From CAVRUF01 sp963716005 (GTDB lineage: Bacteria > Actinomycetota > Thermoleophilia > Gaiellales > Gaiellaceae): a stretch of 64,000 nt of DNA. Position 1 is the first letter of the stretch, and each line of letters starts with the position of its first letter. The notes beneath the pieces are model-generated. The model was not told where the DNA came from, did no database searches, and saw only the letters and a program-made list of their open reading frames with translations. Positions 8,675 to 17,518 of this stretch are shown one piece after another. The stretch lies in the NCBI GenBank assembly GCA_963716005.1, contig OY970285.1, forward strand, positions 2,294,001 to 2,358,000. Reading direction: 5' to 3'. Made by a program: the position numbers and the translations under genes.

Positions 8675-9352
8675 TCAGCTGTCGCGGCGCCGCCGCGTGA
8701 GGACGAGCACGAGCGCGACCGCTCCGAGCGCGACGGCGGCGATTCCGAGGATCCGCGCGAACGTGTCGCTCGCAGAGGAGTCGCTGTCCGACGCGGCCTC
8801 GGCCGCCGTCGTCGACGGCTCGGTCTCGCCGTCGGTGGTCGTCGGACTGGGCTCGGCGCCTTCGCCGGACTCGCCGCCCGCGTCCTGGCGCGGCGCGTCC
8901 GCGGAGATCTCGGTCGCCGCCGCCGGCTCGTCCGAGCCGGGATCGCCGATCCAGCGCACGATCGTCCCGTCCGAGTACTCCTGAAGCGTCTTCCAGAGGA
9001 TCGTCCCGGGCTGCTCGGGCGTCCCGGCGATGAAGGCGAACTCGACGAAGCCGTCCGCCGGCAGCTCGCCCGTCCACTCGATCGTCTCGATCGCGCCGTT
9101 CGCGGCGACGTTGTTCTTCCGCGTCCAGCCGGGCGGATCCGAGAACGAGAACGGCAGCACGTCGGCGGGGACCTGGAGGGTGACCTTCGTCGTGGTCGCG
9201 TCGCTCTCGCCGGGGACGAGCAGCGTGAACTTCACGCTGTCGAGCGGCGCGGCCACGGTCGGGCTGATCTGGATGTGCGCCTGGGCGGCGCCGGCGCTCA
9301 AGACGAAGAGCGCCGCGCCGGCAACCAGGCCGAGGAGGGGTCTCGATCGCAT
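8675..9352 (-). CDS. YcnI-like DUF1775 copper-associated membrane protein
   Basis: A 225-aa exported protein with signal peptide (1-26), then a DUF1775/YcnI domain starting with the His-Ile exposed after cleavage (AHIQISP), as in YcnI where this histidine binds Cu(II). Motifs LLVPGESDATTTKVTLQVP and an aromatic WTRKNN segment fit the family. A Ser/Thr/Glu-rich linker and a C-terminal helix (about 199-220) anchor it. The ATG overlaps the stop of copC by one base (TGATG), so the two are coupled. Role: extracytoplasmic copper binding or handover. Confidence 0.83.
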   Translation of the reverse strand: MRSRPLLGLVAGAALFVLSAGAAQAHIQISPTVAAPLDSVKFTLLVPGESDATTTKVTLQVPADVLPFSFSDPPGWTRKNNVAANGAIETIEWTGELPADGFVEFAFIAGTPEQPGTILWKTLQEYSDGTIVRWIGDPGSDEPAAATEISADAPRQDAGGESGEGAEPSPTTTDGETEPSTTAAEAASDSDSSASDTFARILGIAAVALGAVALVLVLTRRRRDS

Positions 9353-9726
9353 CAGCTCTTCAGCTTGAACCAGTAGGAGCCGCTCTTCGCATGTCCGTCG
9401 GCGGCGACGATGGTCCATTTGACCGTGTACTTGCCGACCTTGAGGCCGCTCTTCAGGCCGACCGTGAGACGCCTGATGTTGCGCGGGTCACGCCCGCCGG
9501 TTCCCTTCGACACCTTGCCGCCCTTCGGCCCGTAGACCTTGAGCGTGCCCTTGCGGATCGTCCCGCTGAAGGTGACCTTCACGGTCTTTAGCGTCTTCTT
9601 CACCGTCGTCCCCTGGCCGGGCGACCGGGACGTGACCGTGACGTGCGCCCACGCGGCGGTCGCTCCGAATGCCAGGACGAGGGCCGCGACGAGTGCGATG
9701 AACCCCGGGTGCTTCACGTTCTTCAT
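9352..9726 (-). CDS. copC: CopC-domain copper-binding protein
   Basis: A 124-aa secreted CopC protein. The signal peptide ends at AWA so that His28 becomes the mature N-terminus (HVTVTSRSPGQG), the usual Cu(II) brace residue; the conserved DGHAKSGSYWF near the C-terminus supplies the second copper ligand. AAGGAGGA lies about 5 nt before the ATG. It is the fifth gene in a six-gene minus-strand operon and is coupled to the YcnI-like gene. No CopD is fused or adjacent; two membrane proteins further upstream may serve instead (inference). Confidence 0.87.
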   Translation of the reverse strand: MKNVKHPGFIALVAALVLAFGATAAWAHVTVTSRSPGQGTTVKKTLKTVKVTFSGTIRKGTLKVYGPKGGKVSKGTGGRDPRNIRRLTVGLKSGLKVGKYTVKWTIVAADGHAKSGSYWFKLKS

Positions 9727-9788
9727 GTCTTCCTCCTTGTGGAACCGCCGGGACCGACTCGTGCGAGCCGGTCCCGGCGCCTCGGAAA

Positions 9789-11249
9789 TCAGCTGATCGA
9801 GCCCTTCACGGAGTCCGTGAGGACACCGGACGTGGCGAGGACGGTGAACTTGGTCGCGACCGAGCGCTTCGCGATCGCCTTCGCTGCCTTCGAGCCCGGC
9901 GTGAGCGTCGCGATGGCCGCTCCCTTCGAGCCGAAGCCGCGGGTCACTGCCGCGATCGTGCGCGACGGCAGCTTGAGCTTCTTGCGGTCCGCTTCGCTGA
10001 TCTGGAGCTTCAGCACTGTGGACGCGTTGAACGGGCCGGTCACCATGACCACGACCTTGCCCTTGGACTTCGACGAGCTCAGAACGACGTCCAACGGACG
10101 GTTCAGAAGCGCGTCACGCTCGTTCTCCGCCTGCTCGAGATCGGCCTCGAGCTGCGCCTTTTCGGCGGTGAGCGTCGTGATCTGGGCGTTCAACGGCGTT
10201 GTAGCGGCTGTGACCGCGGCAGAGATCTGGGCACTCGCCTGGGTTCCGCCCTGCGTATCGGCCGGAACGTAGACGCCGGCAACTGCCTCGCAGGCAGCCC
10301 GGAACTCGGCGATCGTGTTGAGCGTCGTTCAGATCGACCCCGCCGGCCGGGGCTCCCGGGAGGCCGTTCGTCGCCGTCTTCACGACGTCGATCCACTTCT
10401 GCGGATCGTCGTCTCCGCCCACACCGCCGACGACGGTCGACTTCTGCCACGGGACGTAGTTCCAGAACGGATCGCCCTGCGCGTTCGTACCGAAGTTCTC
10501 CTGGACGGCCTGGGCGTTCGCGTCGGTGTTCAGCGCGGGACGTTCTGGCACGTTGCGTGCGTCTGGATCCCGCTCTGGATGTTTCCGTAGTTCAGCCACT
10601 CGAGACCCGTCATGGACGCCCGGAAACCGCCCGGAGCGAACTTCAGGTTCAGCCAGCCGTGGTCGGTGAGGCCGTTGGCCTCCGTCCACATGGTCACGTT
10701 GCCGTCGTTCGTGATGACCGCCTGCTGTGGCGTGTCCTGGAGGGTCGCGCCGGTCGAGTCGGTCGCGTGGGTCGTGTTCGCGCAGTTGCCGTCGGTCAGC
10801 GTCGTCACGGTCGCCGTGGAAGCGCCTCCGGTGAGGCCGGTCGAGACGGGAGCGAGCTGCGCGACGTTGATGTCCGGCATCGGGTCGGGCGGGGTGAAGG
10901 CGCAATTCACGCGCGCGCCTTGGAAGCGGATGTTGTAGGGCCCGCCGTTCGGGCCGGTGACGAGCACGTTCGCCTGGCCCGTGGTCGCATTGCGCCCGAT
11001 CGCCGCGTCGGCGCCGAGCGCGTACTGGACACGCCAGGAGGGCGCGTTCCACGGGATCGTCTGTGCGTTCGCGGACGGCTTGTAGGTGCCGCCGGTCGCG
11101 TCGATCGTGAGCGTCTGCACCTCGTGCTTGTTCGCGATCTTCCCGACGATCACGTACATGCTCGGGTGGGCCGAGCCGGCCGCGGGAATCGTCAGCGCCA
11201 CTCCTAGTGCGAGCGCTGCGATCGTGGTCTTCAGGTTGACGATCTTCAT
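9789..11249 (-). CDS. Large secreted protein with coiled-coil segment, unknown function, two frameshifts
   Basis: Three reading frames join into one protein of about 485 aa. The first (11249 to about 10535) has a signal peptide ending GSAHPS and a beta-rich domain; the second (about 10535-10325) carries PFWNYVPWQK; the third carries NTIAEFRAACEAVAGVYVP, then a coiled coil (AQITTLTAEKAQLEADLEQA) and a C-terminal domain resembling repeat units of secreted actinobacterial proteins. Mature His1 would follow signal cleavage, as in CopC. GGAGA precedes the ATG. I do not recognise the family. The position between a membrane protein gene and copC implies a shared envelope role. Both breaks can be repaired by one-base changes. 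Confidence 0.6.
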
Positions 11250-11312
11250 GTCTCCGGTCTCCTCTTGAACTCCGTTGGGCGCACGGGGGCGCCGATCAAT
11301 GGGCGGGGTCGT

Positions 11313-11888
11313 TCAGAAGGAGGCGAGCGGAGGCCCGCGGGGTGCGCACGCGCCCGCGATCTGCACCGGGAGCGGCCGCTTCGAGGGCGTGAACGGGTTG
11401 CGGTCGAGCGTGTCGCGCCTGCGCGGGCGAGCGCTGCGTGCCGCGAGAGCGGCTCCGATGCGGTCGGCGACGCCGAGCAGCGCCCGGGCTACGAGGTACG
11501 CCAGGAGCCCGAGCGGGATCTGCAGCGCGACCCCGACGAGGAACGCGGCGCCCATGGAGGACGACGTCGCTCCCGTGAAATTCGAGAAGTACTGGTGGAG
11601 CACGAAGCCGAGCGGCGCGAGCACGCCGAACGGCCACGCGGAGATCCGCGCGCCGGTCTCTCCGCGGAGGCTCTGCAAGGTGCGGGCGACGAGGCCCAGC
11701 GCGAGGAGCGTCAGGCACGAGAAGAGGAACGGCGCCGCGCAGAGGAACCCGACCAGGCTCGTCGTCCCCTCGTGGGCAGCGTGGTGCCCGGGCGAGAGGA
11801 TCGCGAAGAGGTAGCAGTGCGTCGCGAACGTCCCCGCGAACATCAGCGAGGCGGCGACGAGCCAGGCGGTCAGGCGGCGCGTGGTCAA
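11313..11888 (-). CDS. Histidine-bearing multispan membrane protein A (paralogue of 13137-13733)
   Basis: A 191-aa protein with about five hydrophobic helices. It starts at a TTG that overlaps the preceding stop as TTGA. Aligned with the protein at 13137-13733 it shares RRL(S/T)AWLVA, AGT, the intramembrane HCY, a His-rich loop after helix 1, APFL, a conserved LGF--HQ-F motif, LQIP-G and ADR-G, plus the C-terminal PR-PPLA. These histidines could bind metal. Family unknown to me; no transporter or oxidase signature recognised. It lies between two secreted-protein genes of the copC operon. Confidence 0.65.
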   Translation of the reverse strand: MTTRRLTAWLVAASLMFAGTFATHCYLFAILSPGHHAAHEGTTSLVGFLCAAPFLFSCLTLLALGLVARTLQSLRGETGARISAWPFGVLAPLGFVLHQYFSNFTGATSSSMGAAFLVGVALQIPLGLLAYLVARALLGVADRIGAALAARSARPRRRDTLDRNPFTPSKRPLPVQIAGACAPRGPPLASF

Positions 11889-13084
11889 CGCTTGTACCTC
11901 ACCGTGTTTGAGGTGGAGCGCTCCGCCCGGTGTCTCGCGGGGACGAACACGACCTGGTAGCGGCCCGGCTTGGGGCGCTTCAGGAGGAAGCTGAACTTCC
12001 CGTTCTTGATCTTGGTGGTCGTCTGAGATGGCTTGAACGCGTCGGCCGGCAGGAGCAGCAGCTTGCCCGGAAGCCACGGTCCGACCTCGCCGGAGATCCG
12101 CGCCTTGCCGCCCGCGAGCTTGCGAATCCGGATGTGGACGGTCGAGTACGAGGTGATCGTGAGCGTCTGCGACGAGATCGTCTCGGCCGTCGCCTGGACG
12201 CGGGTCGTCTCGGTGATCGGAATCGACGCGCTGAACGAGCCGTCCGCGGCGCTCGTCGTGTTCGTGAACTTCGTCGTCGAGCCCTGGCGTCGGATCTGCA
12301 CGGGAACGCCGGCCCGCGCCGGGACGACGTGGCCGGACACGAGCGCCTTCTTCTTGCCGCCCTTCACCTTCGCCGGCGCGGAGAGCTGAACCGCGACCGT
12401 GTGGTCGGGATTGTCGCCGCACGACGCGACCACGTAGTCGGCGCCGCGCTCCGGGGCGGTCGGTGCAGTTCCGCCCGGGCCGTGGTCGACTTCGGTCGGA
12501 TTCCCTCCGATGATCCCGTCGTAGGTGAGGACGAACGGGTCGTCCAGCACCGCGTCCGGCACTGCGCCGGTCGCGGCCGGGATGTCGATGATCACCGAGC
12601 CTCCGGTGACGGCGCTGAAGACCTCGCCGGTCGTCGCCCCCGCGGACGTGTACGTCTCCGTGGACGGGTACGTGCCGTAGTCGTACGAGGGCGGCCCATC
12701 GCTTGCGAAAGGGATCGTCGCGCGCACGTACTTCGTCTGACCGGCGATCGTGAAGAGCATGACGAGGCCGGCGCCGTTCACGTCCGCGTCTTCATGGTCC
12801 GGGGCCGGTGTGGTCGCGTTGACCTTGATCACGGCCTGGAGGTGGCCCGCGTCCTCCGAGAACCAGGCGGATACGACGTCGGTCGGAACGTGATGCCCGT
12901 CGCCGGTGGCATCGGTGATCTGCGCGGCTCCGAGACACGGCTCCGGTGGCGCGGCGAGCACGCTTCCCGACGAGGGCGCGGGCGCAGCGAGCAGCGCAAG
13001 CGCGATCGCGAGCAGGCCGAGGCCGGCGATGACGATCCGGTTGCTGGTTGTCGATTCGTGCGCGCGGGTGCGCAGGTGCTGCAT
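11885..13084 (-). CDS. Secreted two-domain beta-rich protein, unknown
   Basis: A 399-aa exported protein. Residues about 18-40 form the signal helix; the N-terminal domain (about 45-210) begins CLGAAQITDATGDGHHVP and has the layout of a CBM9/DOMON-like beta sandwich, which cannot be confirmed by eye. The C-terminal half holds two Ig-like repeats (SAPAKVKGGKKKALVSGHV and later RISGEVGPWLPGK) and a basic tail. GGAAGGGAG lies about 7 nt before the chosen ATG. It is flanked by the two paralogous membrane protein genes and overlaps the start of the downstream one by 4 nt. Confidence 0.6.
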   Translation of the reverse strand: MQHLRTRAHESTTSNRIVIAGLGLLAIALALLAAPAPSSGSVLAAPPEPCLGAAQITDATGDGHHVPTDVVSAWFSEDAGHLQAVIKVNATTPAPDHEDADVNGAGLVMLFTIAGQTKYVRATIPFASDGPPSYDYGTYPSTETYTSAGATTGEVFSAVTGGSVIIDIPAATGAVPDAVLDDPFVLTYDGIIGGNPTEVDHGPGGTAPTAPERGADYVVASCGDNPDHTVAVQLSAPAKVKGGKKKALVSGHVVPARAGVPVQIRRQGSTTKFTNTTSAADGSFSASIPITETTRVQATAETISSQTLTITSYSTVHIRIRKLAGGKARISGEVGPWLPGKLLLLPADAFKPSQTTTKIKNGKFSFLLKRPKPGRYQVVFVPARHRAERSTSNTVRYKR

Positions 13085-13136
13085 CGCGGTGCTCCCTTCC
13101 AATCCTCTTGCAGGCGCGCGGGTGCGCGCTGCGGAA

Positions 13137-13733
13137 CTACCGGGACTGGAAGGCGAGCGGGGGCGCGCGTGGCGCCGCGGAACGAGCGAGAGCCGCGAGG
13201 CGCGGGGTGTGCGCCAAGAGGGACTGCCGGGGCCGGCGGATCGCGGGGATCGCGCGGCGCGGCTTGCGCAGCTCGGCGAGCGTGACGCCGAGCCGGTCGG
13301 CGAAGCGAAGCAGGTAGCGGACGACGAAGAACGCGACGATGCCGAACGGGATCTGGAGCATCAGTCCGAGCAGGAACGCCGGCGCGGTGAGCGCGGCCAG
13401 CGAGATCGACCCGCTCGAGGCGAGCTGCTCGAAATGCTGGTGCGCGAAGAAGCCGAGCGCCGGGACGACCGCGAACGGCAGCGCCGAGATGTGCGCGGTG
13501 CCGTGACCGCGGAACGAAAGCGCCGCGCGGTAGATCAGCGCGAACGCCAGGACTGCGAGGCACGCGTAGAGGAACGGCGCAGTGAAGACGAACATCCGGC
13601 CCGTGTGGCCCGTGTGATGCGCCGCCGCGTGCGTGGACGGATCCACCATGGACAGCGCGTAGCAATGCGAAAGCCATGTCCCCGCCGCCATGAGCGGGAA
13701 CGCGACCAGCCAGGCTGAGAGCCTGCGAGGCAT
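13137..13733 (-). CDS. Histidine-bearing multispan membrane protein B
   Basis: A 198-aa membrane protein with about five hydrophobic segments, paralogous over its whole length to 11313-11888. Conserved points: RRLSAWLVA at the start, SHCYALS in the first helix, a loop rich in His (HAAAHHTGHTG), APFL, ALGFFAHQHF, LQIPFG, ADRLG and the terminal APRAPPLA. It is the first gene of the copC operon on the minus strand. A TAGGC-GGTTT-GCCTA dyad lies 23-37 bp upstream. Possible role in metal, heme or electron handling at the membrane, by context only. Confidence 0.65.
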   Translation of the reverse strand: MPRRLSAWLVAFPLMAAGTWLSHCYALSMVDPSTHAAAHHTGHTGRMFVFTAPFLYACLAVLAFALIYRAALSFRGHGTAHISALPFAVVPALGFFAHQHFEQLASSGSISLAALTAPAFLLGLMLQIPFGIVAFFVVRYLLRFADRLGVTLAELRKPRRAIPAIRRPRQSLLAHTPRLAALARSAAPRAPPLAFQSR

Positions 13734-13755
13734 TACGTAGATTGTTCCAGGTTCA

Positions 13756-13770
13756 TAGGCGGTTTGCCTA
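13756..13770. promoter_or_regulatory. Dyad upstream of the copC operon
   Basis: TAGGC-GGTTT-GCCTA is a perfect 5-bp inverted repeat in the 53-bp gap between the M16 peptidase stop and the first gene of the copper-type operon, next to a CCCCC tract on its right. It could be an operator for a metal sensor. It is short, so chance is possible. Confidence 0.3.
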
Positions 13771-13786
13771 CCCCCAGAAAAAGGCT

Positions 13787-15063
13787 TTACGAGAGGGAGA
13801 GCGCCTTCTCGAAGCGCTCTGCGTCGTCGAACGGGCCGATCACGGCGAGATTCAGGCGGTCGTCGCGGATGATGTCGTCCGCCACGCGAAGCACGTCGTC
13901 GACCGTGACGGCGTCGATCGCCGCCAGTACGTCGTCGGGCTCGCGCACCGTGCCTTCGAGGACTTCGCTGCGCAGGCCGTACATGATCGTCCCGCGCGGA
14001 TCCTCCAGGGAGAGCACCAGGCGCCCGCGCGAGAAGCTCTTCGCCTTGGCCAGCTCGTCGTCGGACACGGGCTCGCTGCCGATCCGCGCGAACTCGTTCA
14101 CGACGGTTTGGACGGCCTCGTCGATCCGCGCGATGTCGACGCCGCCCTGCGCGAACAGCGTTCCGGCATCCGTGTAGCCCTGGTTGTAGCCGTAGATGTA
14201 GTAGGCGAGCCCCCGCCGCTCGCGCACCTCGCTGAAGAGCCGCGAGGACATGCCCCCGCCGAGGATCGTCGCCAGCACCGAGAGCGAATAGCGGTCGGGA
14301 TGGTCGATCGGGTACGAGTGGACGCCGAGCCGGATGTGCGCCTGGTCGGACTGCTTCGTGTGGATCTTGACGCTCGGCTTCTCCTGCGCCCACTCGACCT
14401 GGAGCGGCTCGTCGGAGGCGCCGTCGGCCACGTCCCCGAGGAGCTCCTCGAGGCGCTGCACGACGTCGTCGCCGACGTCGCCGGCGATCCCCGCGACCAT
14501 GCGGTGTGCGCGGTACCAGTGGCCCAGGTAGCCGGTGAACGTGTCGCGCTTCGCGGCGCGCACCGTCTCCTTCGTGCCGATGATGTCCCAGCCGAGCGGC
14601 TGGTCGCCGTAGAGGAGCTCGTCGTACACGCCCTCGAGGTAGTCGCGCGGCGTGTCGTAGTACATGTTCATCTCCTCGACGATCACGCCCTTCTCGCGAT
14701 CGATCTCCTCGGGATCGAACTTGGAGTGGCGGAGCATGTCGACGAGCACGTCGAGCGCGGTGTCGCGGTGCTCGGCCGCGCACTTCACGTAGTAGCCGGT
14801 GTACTCCTTGCCGGTGAACGCGTTGAACTCGCCGCCGATCGTGTCGATCTCGCCGGCGATCTCGCGCGCCGATCGGCCGGCGCTCGGTGCCCTTGAAGAA
14901 CATGTGCTCTGCGAAATGCGCGATCCCGTTCGTGTCCTTGGTCTCGTAGCGCGACCCGGCGGCGAGCATCACGAAGCACGCAACCGACTTGGCCTGCGGC
15001 ATCGGCGCGGTCAAGACGCGGAGCCCGTTCGGGAGGACGTGTCTTTTCGAAGATCTTGCTCAT
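13787..15063 (-). CDS. M16-family zinc peptidase (processing-peptidase-like), two frameshifts
   Basis: Joining three frames gives an about 424-aa M16B peptidase. The inverted zinc motif HFAEH appears in NGIAHFAEHMFFKGT near residue 45, the distal Glu in the KFDPEEIDREKGVIVEE stretch, and the substrate-binding RRGLAYYIYG in the second half. These enzymes degrade peptides or process exported proteins. Breaks lie near 15035 (CGTCCTCCCG, one C too many) and near 14885 (CCGATCGG, one A too many); removing these restores KTRLPNGLRV and ERRPSAREIAGEID. The ATG overlaps the thioesterase stop as ATGA. Normal length after repair. Confidence 0.85.
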
Positions 15064-15479
15064 GTGGTTGCGAGCGATTCCGCCTCGTAGGTTTCGATCC
15101 TGCTTCTCCACTCATCCGGAACCGGCGTCGGCTTGCGAACTTCGTAATCGAAGCAGACGTGGACGCTCGAGCCGTCGGCAACCGCCCGGCCGTCCGGCCC
15201 TTCGACAGCGAACGCGAACTCGATGCTGGTCGTCCCGATGCGGGCCACGCGGATCCCGAAGGCGAGCGTCTCGCCGAGGAACGACGGCGAGCGGAACGCG
15301 ACCTTCACGTCCGCGACGATCCCGAGCCGCTCGAGGTCGACGTCGCCGATCACCTGGCGGAAGTAGTCGATCTTCGCGTTCTCGAGGTAGTTCAGGTAGA
15401 CGGCGTTGTTGACGTGCCCGAGCCCGTCGATGTCCCGGAACTGGACCTCTTGCGCGTGCACCAGGCGATAACCGTCCAC
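15060..15479 (-). CDS. Acyl-CoA thioesterase, 4HBT/YbgC hotdog fold
   Basis: A 139-aa single hotdog-domain protein. RDIDGLGHVNNAVYLNYLENA spans the active-site helix, with Asp in RDIDGLGHVN as the likely catalytic residue of the 4-hydroxybenzoyl-CoA thioesterase type. GTG at 15479 is chosen because TAGCAT lies 7 nt upstream; an ATG at 15506 in the same frame is an alternative but would overlap the divergent gene start. The stop is shared with the M16 start (ATGA). Probably hydrolyses short or aromatic acyl-CoA thioesters. Confidence 0.82.
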   Translation of the reverse strand: MDGYRLVHAQEVQFRDIDGLGHVNNAVYLNYLENAKIDYFRQVIGDVDLERLGIVADVKVAFRSPSFLGETLAFGIRVARIGTTSIEFAFAVEGPDGRAVADGSSVHVCFDYEVRKPTPVPDEWRSRIETYEAESLATT

Positions 15480-15504
15480 GGGCGGGATGCTAGCGTCACG
15501 GCCC
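15480..15504. promoter_or_regulatory. Overlapping divergent leaderless promoters
   Basis: The palindromic GCTAGC core at 15490-15495 yields TAGCGT on the plus strand, 8 nt before ATG 15505, and TAGCAT on the minus strand, 7 nt before GTG 15479. The two -10 boxes therefore overlap and could not easily be used at once. Confidence 0.45.
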
Positions 15505-16378
15505 ATGGCTGCCGGAGAGCACATGCGCGCTGCGATCGCCGCCCAGCCGGAGTGGCTCGCCGGCGTCGCCGAGCGGCTCGGCGGACGGCGGTTCCCCGAG
15601 GGACGCGTCGTCGTCACCGGCTGCGGCACGTCCTTCCATGCTGCGCAGACCGTCCGGCGACTCGATCCAGGCGCTCGAGGCGGTGCTCACGCCGCCCAAG
15701 GCGGATCTCATGGTCGCGATCAGCCACGAGGGCGAGACAGAGCTCTCGATGGAGGCCGCCCGCGCGTTCGATGGACCCGTATGGCTCGTCACCGGCAAGG
15801 CGGAGAGCCCGTTCGCGGAGATCGCCGACGAGGTGTTCGTAGTGACCCCGGAGATCGAGAAGTCCTGGTGCCACACCGCGAGCTACACCTGCGCGGTCGC
15901 CGCGCTCGCCGCTCTGCGCGGGGAGGACATCCACTGGCTCGCCGAGGCCGCGCGGCGCGCGCTCGACGAGCACGAGCCGATCTCGGACCACACGCGCATG
16001 CTCGTCGCCGGCGCCGGCCGCGACTGGCCGACGGCGCAGGAGGCGGTGCTGAAGCTCCGCGAGGGCGCCTGGATCGCGGCCGAGGCGCACGAGACCGAGC
16101 AGCTCCTGCACGGGCACCTGTCGGCGGTCGACGAGACCGTCCGCTGCTTCGTCCTCGAGGGCGAGGGGCGCGCGGCCGAGCGGGCGCGCCAGGCGACCGC
16201 GGCGCTGCGCGAGCTCGGCTGCGACGTGACGCTCGTCCCCACCAAGGATCCGGTCGTCGACATCGTCCGCTTCCAGATGCTCACGCTCGACCTCGCCGAT
16301 GCTCGCGGGATCGACCCGGACTGGATCCACCGCGACGACGAGCGCTGGAAGAACGCCGCCGCCGCGCACAAGGGCTAG
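15505..16378 (+). CDS. SIS-domain sugar isomerase-like protein, frameshifted
   Basis: An about 290-aa protein with two SIS domains, as in the isomerase half of glucosamine-fructose-6-phosphate aminotransferase and its AgaS/FrlB relatives. VVVTGCGTSFHAAQT is the first phosphosugar loop; AISHEGETELSMEAA and VAGAGRDWPTAQEAVLKLRE mark later sites. The frame breaks near 15645, where ACCGTCC should probably read ACGTCC; the product then continues with SGDSIQALEAV. No glutaminase domain is present. ATG 15505 fits a leaderless start; ATG 15523 behind GGAG is an alternative. Substrate unknown. Confidence 0.78.
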
Positions 16379-17518
16379 GCCAGCCGCGCGAGCTCGCCCA
16401 GAACGCGGTCGACTTCCTCGGCCGTGTTGTAGTGGACGAAGCCGATCCGCACGGCGCCGTCCCGAGCCAACCCCAGGCGCTGCATGATCTCGACCGCGTA
16501 GTAGTCGCCGGCCCAAACGGCGATGTCCTTCGCTGCCAGCTCGTCGGCGACCTCGAAGGACGAGCGTCCCGGCGATGTTCACGGCGAAGGTCGGCGTGCG
16601 GCCGTCGGCACTCGGGATGCCGTAGAGCGTCACCCCGTCCGGGAGCCCGGCGAGGAAGCGCTCGGAGAGGTCGCGCTCGTGGGCGCGGATCGCGTCCCAG
16701 CCGGTCTCCTCCACGTACTCGACCGCCGCCACCAGGCCGGCCAGAAGCTCATGCTGCTGCGTCCCGGTCTCGAAGCGCGCGGCGAGCGGATCGTCGGGCG
16801 CCGGCCGCACCTTGTACGGGCGCAACTCGGCGAGCAGCTCGGCGCGGGCGAAGAAGAGTCCCAGGTGCGGCCCGAAGAACTTGTACGGCGAGCAGAGGAG
16901 TACGTCCGCGCCGGAGGCCGTGACGTCGATCGGGCCGTGCGGCGCGTAGTGGACGGCGTCGATCCAGGCGAGCGCGCCCGCGTCGTGCGCGAGGGCGGAG
17001 ATGCGGGCCACGTCGGTCACGGTTCCGACGGCGTTCGCGGCCCACGGGAACGCGACGACGCGGGTCTTGTCCGAGAGCTGCCGCTCCAGGTCGTCGAGGT
17101 CGAGCGTGCAGTCCTCGTGGATGTCGACGAAGCGCACGGTCAGCCCGCGGTCCTCCGCCACGGCCAGCCACGGCGAGACGTTCGCGTCGTGGTCGAGCCG
17201 CGTCACCAGGATCTCGTCGCCGGCGCGCAGGCGCTCGCGCGCGAGCGCGCGCGTGAGGCCGAAGTTGAGCGTCGTCATGTTCGGCCCGAAGCCGACCTCC
17301 TCCGCGGACGCGCCGAGGAACCGCGCCGCGGTGGCGCGGGCGTGGTCGACCAGCGCATCGGTGGCCACGCTCGTCGCGAACGATCCGCCGGTGTTCGCGT
17401 TCGACTCCTCGTAGTAGGACGTGAGCGCCCGAATGACCGTGTCGGGCACCTGCGTTCCGGCCGGCCCGTCGAGGAACGCGGTCGGGGAGGCCAGGGCGGG
17501 GAAGCGCTCGCGGTTCAT
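16375..17518 (-). CDS. Class V aminotransferase, cysteine-desulfurase-like (VC1184 type), frameshifted
   Basis: An about 380-aa PLP enzyme. CSPYKFFGPHLG holds the PLP-binding lysine near residue 215, and AWIDAVHYAPHG the cofactor-binding Asp and His. The order and the ATG start MNRERFPALASPTAFLDGPA resemble the cysteine desulfurase-like VC1184 group. A break near 16570 (ACGCTCGTCC, one C too many) separates NIAGT from SSFEVADELAAKDIAV; the repaired product runs to a stop whose CTAG is shared with the SIS gene. ATG overlaps the epimerase stop (ATGA). Confidence 0.82.
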
